Below are positions 50,979 through 58,498 of a stretch of DNA of 64,000 nt, in pieces. The DNA is from Cytobacillus firmus (lineage in GTDB: Bacteria; Bacillota; Bacilli; Bacillales; Cytobacillaceae): NCBI RefSeq assembly GCF_023715565.1, contig NZ_JAMBOJ010000011.1, positions 1 through 64,000 on the forward strand. The letters run 5' to 3'. How positions within the stretch are numbered: the first letter of the stretch is position 1; every line of letters begins with the position of its first letter. A model generated the notes under the pieces. The model was not told the DNA's origin. It searched no databases and saw only the letters and a list, made by a program, of their open reading frames with translations. Position numbers and translations under genes: made by a program.

Positions 50979-51180
50979 AATATGGACTACCAAATAGTGA
51001 ACTATCGTTTCCCTTTTTTTCTCTTTCTACCATGGTCAAGAAGCCGACAATAAACCCAAACCATATATTCGAAGCAACTACCCCAACTCCAGCTGCACCT
51101 ATATTGATTAAATACCAAACCAAAACGCTAAAGAACGTTGTAACTGCCAGACAAGTAACTGTATATAAAAGATTTAACAT
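50977..51180 (-). CDS. Small membrane protein
   Basis: A 67-residue protein with two hydrophobic helices (MLNLLYTVTCLAVTTFFSVL and IGAAGVGVVASNIWFGFIVG) and a charged end (MVEREKKGNDSSLF). AGGAGG precedes the ATG. Lying just beyond the endolysin gene, it could be an accessory lysis protein (a second holin or spanin-like), but nothing more specific is seen. Confidence 0.55.
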   Translation of the reverse strand: MLNLLYTVTCLAVTTFFSVLVWYLINIGAAGVGVVASNIWFGFIVGFLTMVEREKKGNDSSLFGSPY

Positions 51181-51288
51181 CTGTCATTCCTCCTTTATAA
51201 ACAACTAATACGCTAAAAATAACACAAAGGGTTCTTGATTAAATTAGATGTTCCAAAGTGGAACTTTTTTTGTTTATGCAAAAAAATA

Positions 51289-51314
51289 ATGCCCCGGATT
51301 TTTCATCCAGGGCT
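51289..51314 (-). terminator. Terminator at the end of the phage late operon
   Basis: Minus strand GCCCTGGAT pairs with ATCCGGGGC around a GAAAA loop, followed by ATTATTTTTTT. It lies about 120 bases after the amidase stop; the rest of the 250-base gap has no gene. Confidence 0.75.
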
Positions 51315-51432
51315 GATTTTTCACTATCTTTTTAAACATTTTGTACCAAGTATTCCTGCCTACGATACCATCACTTAACAACGGCGGGCCTGATGTTCTA
51401 TAATCCTTCTCGATTGAAAAGGGCTTTGTTTA

Positions 51433-52122
51433 TTATTTGACACGCAAGCGTTGACCAACATAAATGGTATAGTTTGCATCAAGGTTGTTCCAATCTTGGA
51501 TCTGCTGGACTGTGCTTCCATAGGTTCTGCTTAACGAATATACTGTATCTCCAGATACAACAGTGTGGTATACTGCTGAGCTCTTCTTAGGAAGATTAAA
51601 ACTTTTCACAATCCCATTTACATGACCGCGAGCAAGGTTTTCAATAAAGGTGCTTGATTTTAACTTAGCTGCATCATTGGCATTATCTATAAAGCCATTT
51701 TCGGTCAAAATTGCTGGCATGCTTGTTTCCCTCAGAACATGGAAGTTCGCTTGCTTTTTACCACGATCATAAAAATCAACCAGCTTAATTATTTCAGCAT
51801 GGATATTGTTTTGATATGTGGTTGTAGGAGTCCCAACTCCTGGATAAACATAATCTTCATATCCAGTTCCTCCGCCTGCATTAATGTGGACTGACAAGTA
51901 AAAATCAGCTGCCCATGCATTAGCAGCGTTAGTACGCTCAGATAAGGAAACAGTCTGATCTCCAGTACGGCTCATCCGGATAGAAACATTATCATATTCT
52001 AGCGTCAAAATATCTTTTATACGTGTTGCAATTTGAAGTGTTAGATTTTTCTCCAGAAGTCCGTTTCCGACTGCACCTGGATCTGTTCCGCCATGTCCTG
52101 GATCGATAAATACTTTTACCAT
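51433..52122 (-). CDS. Endolysin: N-acetylmuramoyl-L-alanine amidase with LysM
   Basis: A 229-residue phage lysin. An Amidase_3 domain (about 1-175) has the zinc ligands and catalytic residues in FIDPGHGGTDPGAVGNGLLE, DFYLSVHINAGGGTGYEDYV, and the glutamate in AILTENGFIDNANDAAKL. A C-terminal LysM domain (YHTVVSGDTVYSLSRTYGST, ending YVGQRLRVK) binds peptidoglycan. There is no signal peptide, so release depends on the holin encoded just upstream. Domain order matches many Bacillus prophage lysins. Confidence 0.93.
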   Translation of the reverse strand: MVKVFIDPGHGGTDPGAVGNGLLEKNLTLQIATRIKDILTLEYDNVSIRMSRTGDQTVSLSERTNAANAWAADFYLSVHINAGGGTGYEDYVYPGVGTPTTTYQNNIHAEIIKLVDFYDRGKKQANFHVLRETSMPAILTENGFIDNANDAAKLKSSTFIENLARGHVNGIVKSFNLPKKSSAVYHTVVSGDTVYSLSRTYGSTVQQIQDWNNLDANYTIYVGQRLRVK

Positions 52123-52228
52123 ATTTAATCACCTCTAATATTATTTTTATACCCGTTTAAATTTAACTGCTTGTACTCCTGTCCTTCATTCCTACATAAC
52201 AATCACCCCCTTCAAGGCATAAGAAAAG

Positions 52229-52246
52229 CCACCCCGGAGGGCAGCT
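52229..52246 (-). terminator. Short terminator between holin and endolysin
   Basis: Minus strand GCTGCCC pairs with GGGTGGC around TCCG with one mismatch, then TTTTCTTATG. Confidence 0.55.
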
Positions 52247-52662
52247 TATTTAACAAATTTGTCGTGATCATCTTTCAACTGAATAAACTTTTCTGATAAA
52301 AATTTCGGTAGCTTCACATCAAGCCTTCCAAGATTCTCTATTAAACTAATGCCTTCTGTCCCAATTAAAAACATAAGCATCGCATAACGGATGAACTGTC
52401 CCTCATTTCCTAAAACAATATCTAGTTGTGTAGCAACGATCACTAAAGTAAACATTGCTCCTTTTTTCATTAAACCTTTAAAAGCATTTTTTGAAGAAAC
52501 TTTATTTGTATAAAGCGCAGCAGTAATACCTGTCAAGTAATCCAACGACATCAAAATAACAAAAGCTATAAGTAGTTTATCGATTCCTCCAAGTAAATAG
52601 GCGATGGAAGAAATTCCACCGCCTGTGATAGCTACCCATAAAGTATCTGTGTTATGTTTCAT
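52246..52662 (-). CDS. Phage holin (phi LC3/toxin-secretion lysis holin type)
   Basis: A 138-residue membrane protein with three to four hydrophobic segments (VAITGGGISSIAYLLGGI; LLIAFVILMSLDYLTGITAA; GAMFTLVIVATQLDIVLG). The DYLTG...KGLMKKG pattern is that of the Phage_holin_4 / toxin-secretion lysis holin family. It makes the membrane pore that lets the amidase out. ATG 52662 is used; AAGGAGG is upstream. Confidence 0.85.
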   Translation of the reverse strand: MKHNTDTLWVAITGGGISSIAYLLGGIDKLLIAFVILMSLDYLTGITAALYTNKVSSKNAFKGLMKKGAMFTLVIVATQLDIVLGNEGQFIRYAMLMFLIGTEGISLIENLGRLDVKLPKFLSEKFIQLKDDHDKFVK

Positions 52663-52687
52663 GTTCAATATTCCTCCTTAATTAAAT

Positions 52688-52712
52688 AAAAACACCTTTA
52701 GTAAGGCGTTAT
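52688..52712 (-). terminator. Terminator between the tail module and the holin
   Basis: Minus strand AACGCCTT pairs with AAGGTGTT (one G-T) around ACTA, then TTTATTT. Confidence 0.6.
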
Positions 52713-52731
52713 TTTTAGATTTCCTATAAAA

Positions 52732-52977
52732 TTAACGTCTCCGTTGTTTGTTTGAACCTTTTCCTTCCTTCGACTCAATTAGCTTTCCTTCAAGTTCCTG
52801 GACTTTGTCGAGCAGTTCATTGTTCAGCTTTGCAGCATGATCAAGCCGGGCTTTTAAGATGATATTTTCATAATTAAGCCTGCCCATTTCACTTTGAACA
52901 AAAGGATCTATGTTAATTTGTTGGTTCTGTTGGAGATTCTGTTGGTTCTGTTGGGTTTGTTGGTTCGTCTGATTCAT
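52732..52977 (-). CDS. Small coiled-coil phage protein overlapping the tail-tip gene
   Basis: An 81-residue protein. The first ~22 residues are almost entirely Asn/Gln/Thr (MNQTNQQTQQNQQNLQQNQQ) and are encoded in the same bases, in another frame, as the Pro-Thr-Glu-rich end of the tail-tip protein (65-base overlap). A charged coiled coil follows (LDHAAKLNNELLDKVQELEG) with a basic end. It lies between the tail tip and the holin where siphoviruses often have a small protein of unknown role. Confidence 0.6.
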   Translation of the reverse strand: MNQTNQQTQQNQQNLQQNQQINIDPFVQSEMGRLNYENIILKARLDHAAKLNNELLDKVQELEGKLIESKEGKGSNKQRRR

Positions 52978-55900
52978 TTGGATTCATCCCTTCAATTATT
53001 GTTTTAAGTTCATTTATTTCTGTTTTTGCATCCATCTGCATTGCATATAGTTCTTGAATACCTTTAAAGGATAGCGAGTTCATAGCATATCCATCAATGG
53101 CCTTTTGTGGTGTGACAATGTCAATGGAAGCTTCCTGATAAAGTATTCCAATCCGTTTCTGATCTACTCCCGGAACATCACCTTCTAAGTAATATCGCTT
53201 TATAGGAGTAGCAAGGATTTCTTGCAAGGCTGATTTTGTATACAGTTCAATTTCGCTCTTTAGATTTTCATCAGAAGTATAAGTGGTTGAACGTACTTTC
53301 AAATCATTTGAAGGAATGTTTACAATCCCGCCTGATCCTGCTGAAAGGGTTAGTTCCCCGCCTGATATTTCGTTTCTGAGTGTGAAACCGTTGCTTCCCG
53401 CGCTCCCAAATCCCATGTATGCTGTTCTTGTGGTTCCACCATTTTTAAAATACTCCACATATACATGGTCACTTCCATAAAGCTGAAGCAAGTCACTGTT
53501 GTTTTCAATTCTAAGTGTGCCTTTAAAAACAAAATCTCCTGAGTTCAGAATGTCGAACTTCATTCCGTTTGGAGAAGAAAGCAAAGTTCTGTACGCTGAA
53601 GGTGTATAAGATCCATCTTCTCTTATGTCAAGAAGTAGGCCTGTATGTTCTGGATCTGTCGAATTCTTTTTGCTTAATCCGATCCCTAGCCTGTCAGTGT
53701 AAATATACATAGGCCGTCCTGTTATATCTCCGTCTAATGAATCTTTAAGGCCAACAATATCAGTTGCAATAAGTCCTGCATCTATAATCGTGTTGGAGGG
53801 TTCGTATTTATATTCATAAGGTAAAAGGTTGCCCGGAACATTATATGCAATGAGATCTTCCCTTAAAGTTTTCTCTATCCCAGTTCCGACTTCGAGATTT
53901 AGCCTGCCAGATCTAAGAATTGTGGTTTTTACTTTTGCGGCATCTCCGGGAGTAAAATATTTGTTTTGATGAATAGCGCCATTATAAATAGTTGTACGTT
54001 CTGTTACAGCATCAGGATTATCCATAGTTTGGATAGTTGCGCTTGTTCCGTACATGTAAATGTTCCCGCCGTAAAAAGAACCCGCTTGGATTGTTGGCGA
54101 ATTTATAGATACCCCCGCTTCAAGTGTTCCGGCAAATTTAACATTTCCGTTTGCGTCGACAACAAACTGATCATTGATGTTCAAACCTTCCCAAGCTTTA
54201 AGGTTCTTAGCTTCAATGTCACCTTGAACAATTAAGTTCCCTCTAAGCCTGATTCTTACATCTGTTTCCCGGACATAAAGCTTAGTGCCTGATGTTGAAG
54301 TGTAAAAATAAACTTCCCAATATGCAGGCTTCTTTCCTGAATACGCATTTTCAGGGATCTTTCTGGAAAATTGGCATCGTGTTACGGTATTTGCCGGAAC
54401 TGAAACAATGCTGCTTAATACAAAAGTATCAAGCCAAGAAGTTCCATCTTCAAAGTACACCCGGATAGTCATGTTTAAAGATGGTGCTGTTCCTGTATTT
54501 TGCGCATACAGAAGGAAGTCAAAGGCAACTTCATCCCCATCATCAGGAACAGGCCTGTTATACTGTGCCGGATCAGTATCTTCCATAAGATAAATCCAGC
54601 TAGTTAAAGCGCTCCATTGATACCAAGTTTCACTGTTCAATGTTACAGCTTTCATATAGCCATATTTCAATTCTTCAGCAGTAGAAATATTGGCCCCAAG
54701 CTGCGCCCTTACGTCAATTCTGGCTACATTCAAATAGTCTGAAGTGATTTTATTAGCGCTTATATTTCCGATCTTGGCATTTGTTACAGCTAAATCAGCT
54801 ATTTTGGCTGTGTCCACCGCTAAGTCGGCAATCTTCCCCCGGTTTACGGCAAGATCTTGTATATGTGCTGTACCAACCGCTAAGTTAGCAATGGCAGCTG
54901 ATCCAACGGCAGCTTTCGCAATATCCGCTGAATCAATGACAAGCTTGTTTGCTGATGAACGATCAATTTTATTATTTCCTACGGATCCTGTAGCAAGCTT
55001 TTCAGCTGTTACCATCAGATCAGCAAGATCTGAAGAACCAATGCGCGCTGTTGTTGCTGTTCTTTGGTCTGAGAAAGGCCCGGCTGTTCCGGCCCGGTTT
55101 ACTCCCCGGACTTTTACATAATATTGCTGATTAGGCGCTCCTTCATAAGTGAAAATGCTTGCTGCAGTTCTGGCAACTAAGTTTGAAGAATCAGGCGTGA
55201 AATTTGGAACAGTTGAAACATACACTTCATATTCCTTCAAGTAGCTTCTAAGGTCAGCATCCCATTCAATAATCACTTTGGAGAAAGCCCCTGTCGCCTT
55301 CACAATCGGCTTGGCAGGCGTTATATCTGCAAAGTCTGTGTCATCTATAGGATCCTGAACACCATCCCAAACACCCTCTTTTCCATCAAGCTTACTCTCT
55401 ACACGTTTCAGCCTGGAAGAAAGATCTGTGAACATCGGGAGGAAGTTGCCCAAAATGACTTCTGTGTTTTCAGGCTCCGCTAAATCGCGCCTAATTTCAA
55501 TTACCCGCGCTTCAATCCTTAAAGCAGGAGTGAACTCTTTATCAATCACAAAAACGGTATCACCCAGGCGAACTTTTTCATGAGAAAGGCCCGCTATATC
55601 TTCCAGATCCAAAACGGACATTTCATATGTTACCCTGAGAGTATTAATAGTTTGGAGATAATCCCATGTTTTCTGTAGCAAAACTTCAGGATCTGTTTCC
55701 TCTCCATCCTCAAACACTCCAACCCTGTGCTTTTTTTGTCCTGTTTCTGGATCAATGCGCCCAAACCGTTCAAGAGCTTCGGGATCCCCAACCCATTCCT
55801 GGCCTGCCGGCTTGTCTACTGGATCAATACCTGAACCATTCCAGACTACATCAGCAAAAGTTATACGCCTGGTGAATCCACCTGATTCCGTTTCTTCCCC

Positions 55901-56563
55901 TTTTCCGCGCCCATATAGTGCTGTTTTGGGCTGTGAAACAATAGTCCTTTTGATTGAAAGTAAATCTTTTCCTAACTCGAATCGTTTTCCTGTATCAGCT
56001 CCCCTCCGGGCAAGTAAATCAACAAAACGCCCTGTAATCTTACTTCCATCAAAATATATACGCTTCTTCAGTTCCCCGCCCCAGGTTTCAATTATCTTCT
56101 GGATAGAAGAAACAGCCGATTCATAATAAAAGTTTGTCGTTCTCAGGCCAAGATCTGCAACGGTTCCTTTCTTGAATCGGCTTTTGGATAAGGCATCAGT
56201 CATAGCGCTGTCTGCTGTGTCATTTATCGTCCTTAAATCCTCTATAATGTCGTCGACCATTTCAAAATAGGAATGCTCTGCATAAGCCTTGGTTGTTAAT
56301 TGGGATCCACCATGTTCTTCTTCTGTTTTGTAAATCTGAAATAGCTGATATTCCCCATCAACATCTTTGAATAAGACTAGATTATTTCTCTTTACGTGTG
56401 CAGCTGCATCATGATCAGCCGGAACAGAGAATTCAAAGGTATGGTCTTTATTTAATTGTTCTGTGTGAACGGCATCAAAAAAAGGGCATTTCTTGCTGCT
56501 GTCATTTTGCAGAACAGCAAGAAGCCCTTCGGTTTGCCCATCCAATAGGAAAATCTTATTCAT
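52913..56563 (-). CDS. Phage tail-tip protein / endopeptidase with S74-type C-terminus
   Basis: A 1216-residue structural protein. The N-terminal ~390 residues are a prophage-tail endopeptidase/Tal-like domain (MNKIFLLDGQTEGLLAVLQN; LTTKAYAEHSYFEMVDDIIE). A fibronectin type III-like domain follows near 420-510 (KPIVKATGAFSKVIIEWDAD). Helical repeats come next (ADLAVDTAKIADLAVTNAKI) and then a long beta-rich fibre. The C-terminus resembles the Peptidase_S74 intramolecular chaperone (YTSDENLKSEIELYTKSALQ, RIGILYQEASIDIVTPQ), which trims itself after folding. It probably binds the host surface. It starts directly after the Dit stop codon. Confidence 0.88.
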   Translation of the reverse strand: MNKIFLLDGQTEGLLAVLQNDSSKKCPFFDAVHTEQLNKDHTFEFSVPADHDAAAHVKRNNLVLFKDVDGEYQLFQIYKTEEEHGGSQLTTKAYAEHSYFEMVDDIIEDLRTINDTADSAMTDALSKSRFKKGTVADLGLRTTNFYYESAVSSIQKIIETWGGELKKRIYFDGSKITGRFVDLLARRGADTGKRFELGKDLLSIKRTIVSQPKTALYGRGKGEETESGGFTRRITFADVVWNGSGIDPVDKPAGQEWVGDPEALERFGRIDPETGQKKHRVGVFEDGEETDPEVLLQKTWDYLQTINTLRVTYEMSVLDLEDIAGLSHEKVRLGDTVFVIDKEFTPALRIEARVIEIRRDLAEPENTEVILGNFLPMFTDLSSRLKRVESKLDGKEGVWDGVQDPIDDTDFADITPAKPIVKATGAFSKVIIEWDADLRSYLKEYEVYVSTVPNFTPDSSNLVARTAASIFTYEGAPNQQYYVKVRGVNRAGTAGPFSDQRTATTARIGSSDLADLMVTAEKLATGSVGNNKIDRSSANKLVIDSADIAKAAVGSAAIANLAVGTAHIQDLAVNRGKIADLAVDTAKIADLAVTNAKIGNISANKITSDYLNVARIDVRAQLGANISTAEELKYGYMKAVTLNSETWYQWSALTSWIYLMEDTDPAQYNRPVPDDGDEVAFDFLLYAQNTGTAPSLNMTIRVYFEDGTSWLDTFVLSSIVSVPANTVTRCQFSRKIPENAYSGKKPAYWEVYFYTSTSGTKLYVRETDVRIRLRGNLIVQGDIEAKNLKAWEGLNINDQFVVDANGNVKFAGTLEAGVSINSPTIQAGSFYGGNIYMYGTSATIQTMDNPDAVTERTTIYNGAIHQNKYFTPGDAAKVKTTILRSGRLNLEVGTGIEKTLREDLIAYNVPGNLLPYEYKYEPSNTIIDAGLIATDIVGLKDSLDGDITGRPMYIYTDRLGIGLSKKNSTDPEHTGLLLDIREDGSYTPSAYRTLLSSPNGMKFDILNSGDFVFKGTLRIENNSDLLQLYGSDHVYVEYFKNGGTTRTAYMGFGSAGSNGFTLRNEISGGELTLSAGSGGIVNIPSNDLKVRSTTYTSDENLKSEIELYTKSALQEILATPIKRYYLEGDVPGVDQKRIGILYQEASIDIVTPQKAIDGYAMNSLSFKGIQELYAMQMDAKTEINELKTIIEGMNPNESDEPTNPTEPTESPTEPTN

Positions 56564-58498
56564 TTATAGCCACCTCTTTGTATATCTGACAGTTCCGTTC
56601 CCGCCCCCTACTGTCAGGGTACTGCTGCCTGATTTTATGGCGAAAAAGTCAGAATCAATGTCCAGGCTGCTGATTATGTCAGTTGTTCCGTTAAGTGTGA
56701 TTGTTCCGCGCTCATTGTCAATCTTCACTTTATCCCCTGTGGCTAAACTCCGCTGAATGGCTATGAATTCGTCACCGTTTGACACCTTTATTCCTTCGGT
56801 TTTGGATAGCAATACTTTCAGTTCAATATAATCCGTTTCAATGGTTGAAGGTGATATTCCGTTTGACGGTTCAGCATAGGCCAAGAAGTGACAAAATCCA
56901 TTTGAATCAATTCCGTCAGAAAGCGCTGAATTTGGCAAAGCATAAGAAATTAAGGCAATTCCATTTGTGTCATTACTCTGCGCGAATGTGTTCCAACTTC
57001 CTGTTGCTCTCCATCTTGTGAAATTCGCTTTATCCTGCCCCGCCTTCAATTCGACTTCCAACTCTACATAATCGGTTCTTATTTGACCGCTTGTCGTACC
57101 GTCAGAAGCTTCTGAATAGGCCACACAATGAAGGAAACCATCAACATCAATAAATACCGTTGTTGCTGTTGTGTCAAATTCAATAATTGCAACAGTTCCG
57201 CTTGTGTGGCTCCTTGGTGTAGAATACCAAGCTAAAGTATCCCCTCTCCAAAGGTTCAACCAAGCTGCATTTCCTGAAGGCCCAATTCCGTAACCATGCC
57301 AATTCACCCTGAGTAAAGAAATGTTGTCTTTTAACCACTGAATCTTATCAGCTGTTGTCGCTCCTGGAACCGTTACGCTGTACTTCCTTTGTACATACTC
57401 AATTAAATCAAAAGAGAACAGCATTTGTGCTATATTCCCGGCAGCAGAAGCACTTTGTGCAACAATGGTTCCATTTAAAGACTCAATAGTTCCATACCCT
57501 GTTGTACCTGTTCCTGTGTCAAGTTCAACAGTATGACTTGTAGGAGATACAGGAGCACTTGCAACACCATGCCTATAAGCTTTATGCGGATTTTCTACGG
57601 TACTTCCTTTAACCTTCCCGACAAAGTTCGCTATGCCTGTAGGGTTCGCCTGCTTATTCGTTCCCTTCCCCCACCAATTAGCCGTAATTTGGCTTATATT
57701 CGTTTTCAGCCATTGCACCTGTTCAGCAAGGTTTGCACCTGGTACGGTGAAACCGAATTTTCGCTTGATTAGGGCTATTAGGTTGAAGGAAAACATCTGC
57801 ATGGCAATATTTTTGTAAGTTGAATTTAAGTGCCTTGTTACATTTCCATCAAGAAAAGAAGCATTTATATATGAACCCTGTGGGATTTCGAAAGGAATAT
57901 TTGCGGGTTCTCTTAACGTTGGGTAACTTGTAAATTTGATTGTATGTGGATTTTCTACCGTACTCCCGGCAATTTTCCCTTCAAAATTATCAGGCCCCGC
58001 TGATCCATCTGCTGTAATCTCAATAACCGGGAAAGTTTCCGCTGTTCCATCATTGTCAATGGTTAAGGAATTCCCTGAAATCGATGCAGCTGTTTCAGAA
58101 ATGGCATAAGCGAACGGATCCGGGCAAAGGAATTCAATTTCAGCCACCCGCTTTATGAACATGCCCTCAAAGTCTGTATTCTCAGTTATGACTGCATAAT
58201 ATTTCTTGTCTGGTTCATCATCGAATATCAATTCCCCTGGCCCATCATAAGGATTAAGCCATGCAGCAATTTCTCTTATTTTGCTTCTGAAATTAGAAAG
58301 AGAAGAACCATATAGGGTTATTTCAGCCCTGATTCTTCTCTCCTGAAATCTATATCCATAATAATGAAGGCCATGCTTTGAAGCTGTCTGTGCAGTACGG
58401 CTTTCAATGTCCGGGAGTGTATCGCGCCCTGATATATTAGCAATTCTTAGCCCTTTCTCTGATGAATGAATACCTCTATAGGTGAATCCCCAGTCCAC
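56564..58498 (-). CDS. Phage distal tail protein (Dit) with large internal duplication
   Basis: A 644-residue distal tail (Sipho_tail) protein. The N-terminal ~140 residues are Dit (MDWGFTYRGIHSSEKGLRIA; AAWLNPYDGPGELIFDDEPD), and the Dit fold resumes at the end (FIAIQRSLATGDKVKIDNER). Between them are about 400 residues containing duplicated blocks. FSFNLIALIKRKFGFTVPGA resembles FSFDLIEYVQRKYSVTVPGA, and GFLHCVAYSEASDGTTSG resembles GFCHFLAYAEPSNGISPS. Simple Dit proteins are about 250 residues, so this is an evolved form with probable carbohydrate-binding modules. The GTG start overlaps the tape measure stop. Confidence 0.85.
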   Translation of the reverse strand: MDWGFTYRGIHSSEKGLRIANISGRDTLPDIESRTAQTASKHGLHYYGYRFQERRIRAEITLYGSSLSNFRSKIREIAAWLNPYDGPGELIFDDEPDKKYYAVITENTDFEGMFIKRVAEIEFLCPDPFAYAISETAASISGNSLTIDNDGTAETFPVIEITADGSAGPDNFEGKIAGSTVENPHTIKFTSYPTLREPANIPFEIPQGSYINASFLDGNVTRHLNSTYKNIAMQMFSFNLIALIKRKFGFTVPGANLAEQVQWLKTNISQITANWWGKGTNKQANPTGIANFVGKVKGSTVENPHKAYRHGVASAPVSPTSHTVELDTGTGTTGYGTIESLNGTIVAQSASAAGNIAQMLFSFDLIEYVQRKYSVTVPGATTADKIQWLKDNISLLRVNWHGYGIGPSGNAAWLNLWRGDTLAWYSTPRSHTSGTVAIIEFDTTATTVFIDVDGFLHCVAYSEASDGTTSGQIRTDYVELEVELKAGQDKANFTRWRATGSWNTFAQSNDTNGIALISYALPNSALSDGIDSNGFCHFLAYAEPSNGISPSTIETDYIELKVLLSKTEGIKVSNGDEFIAIQRSLATGDKVKIDNERGTITLNGTTDIISSLDIDSDFFAIKSGSSTLTVGGGNGTVRYTKRWL

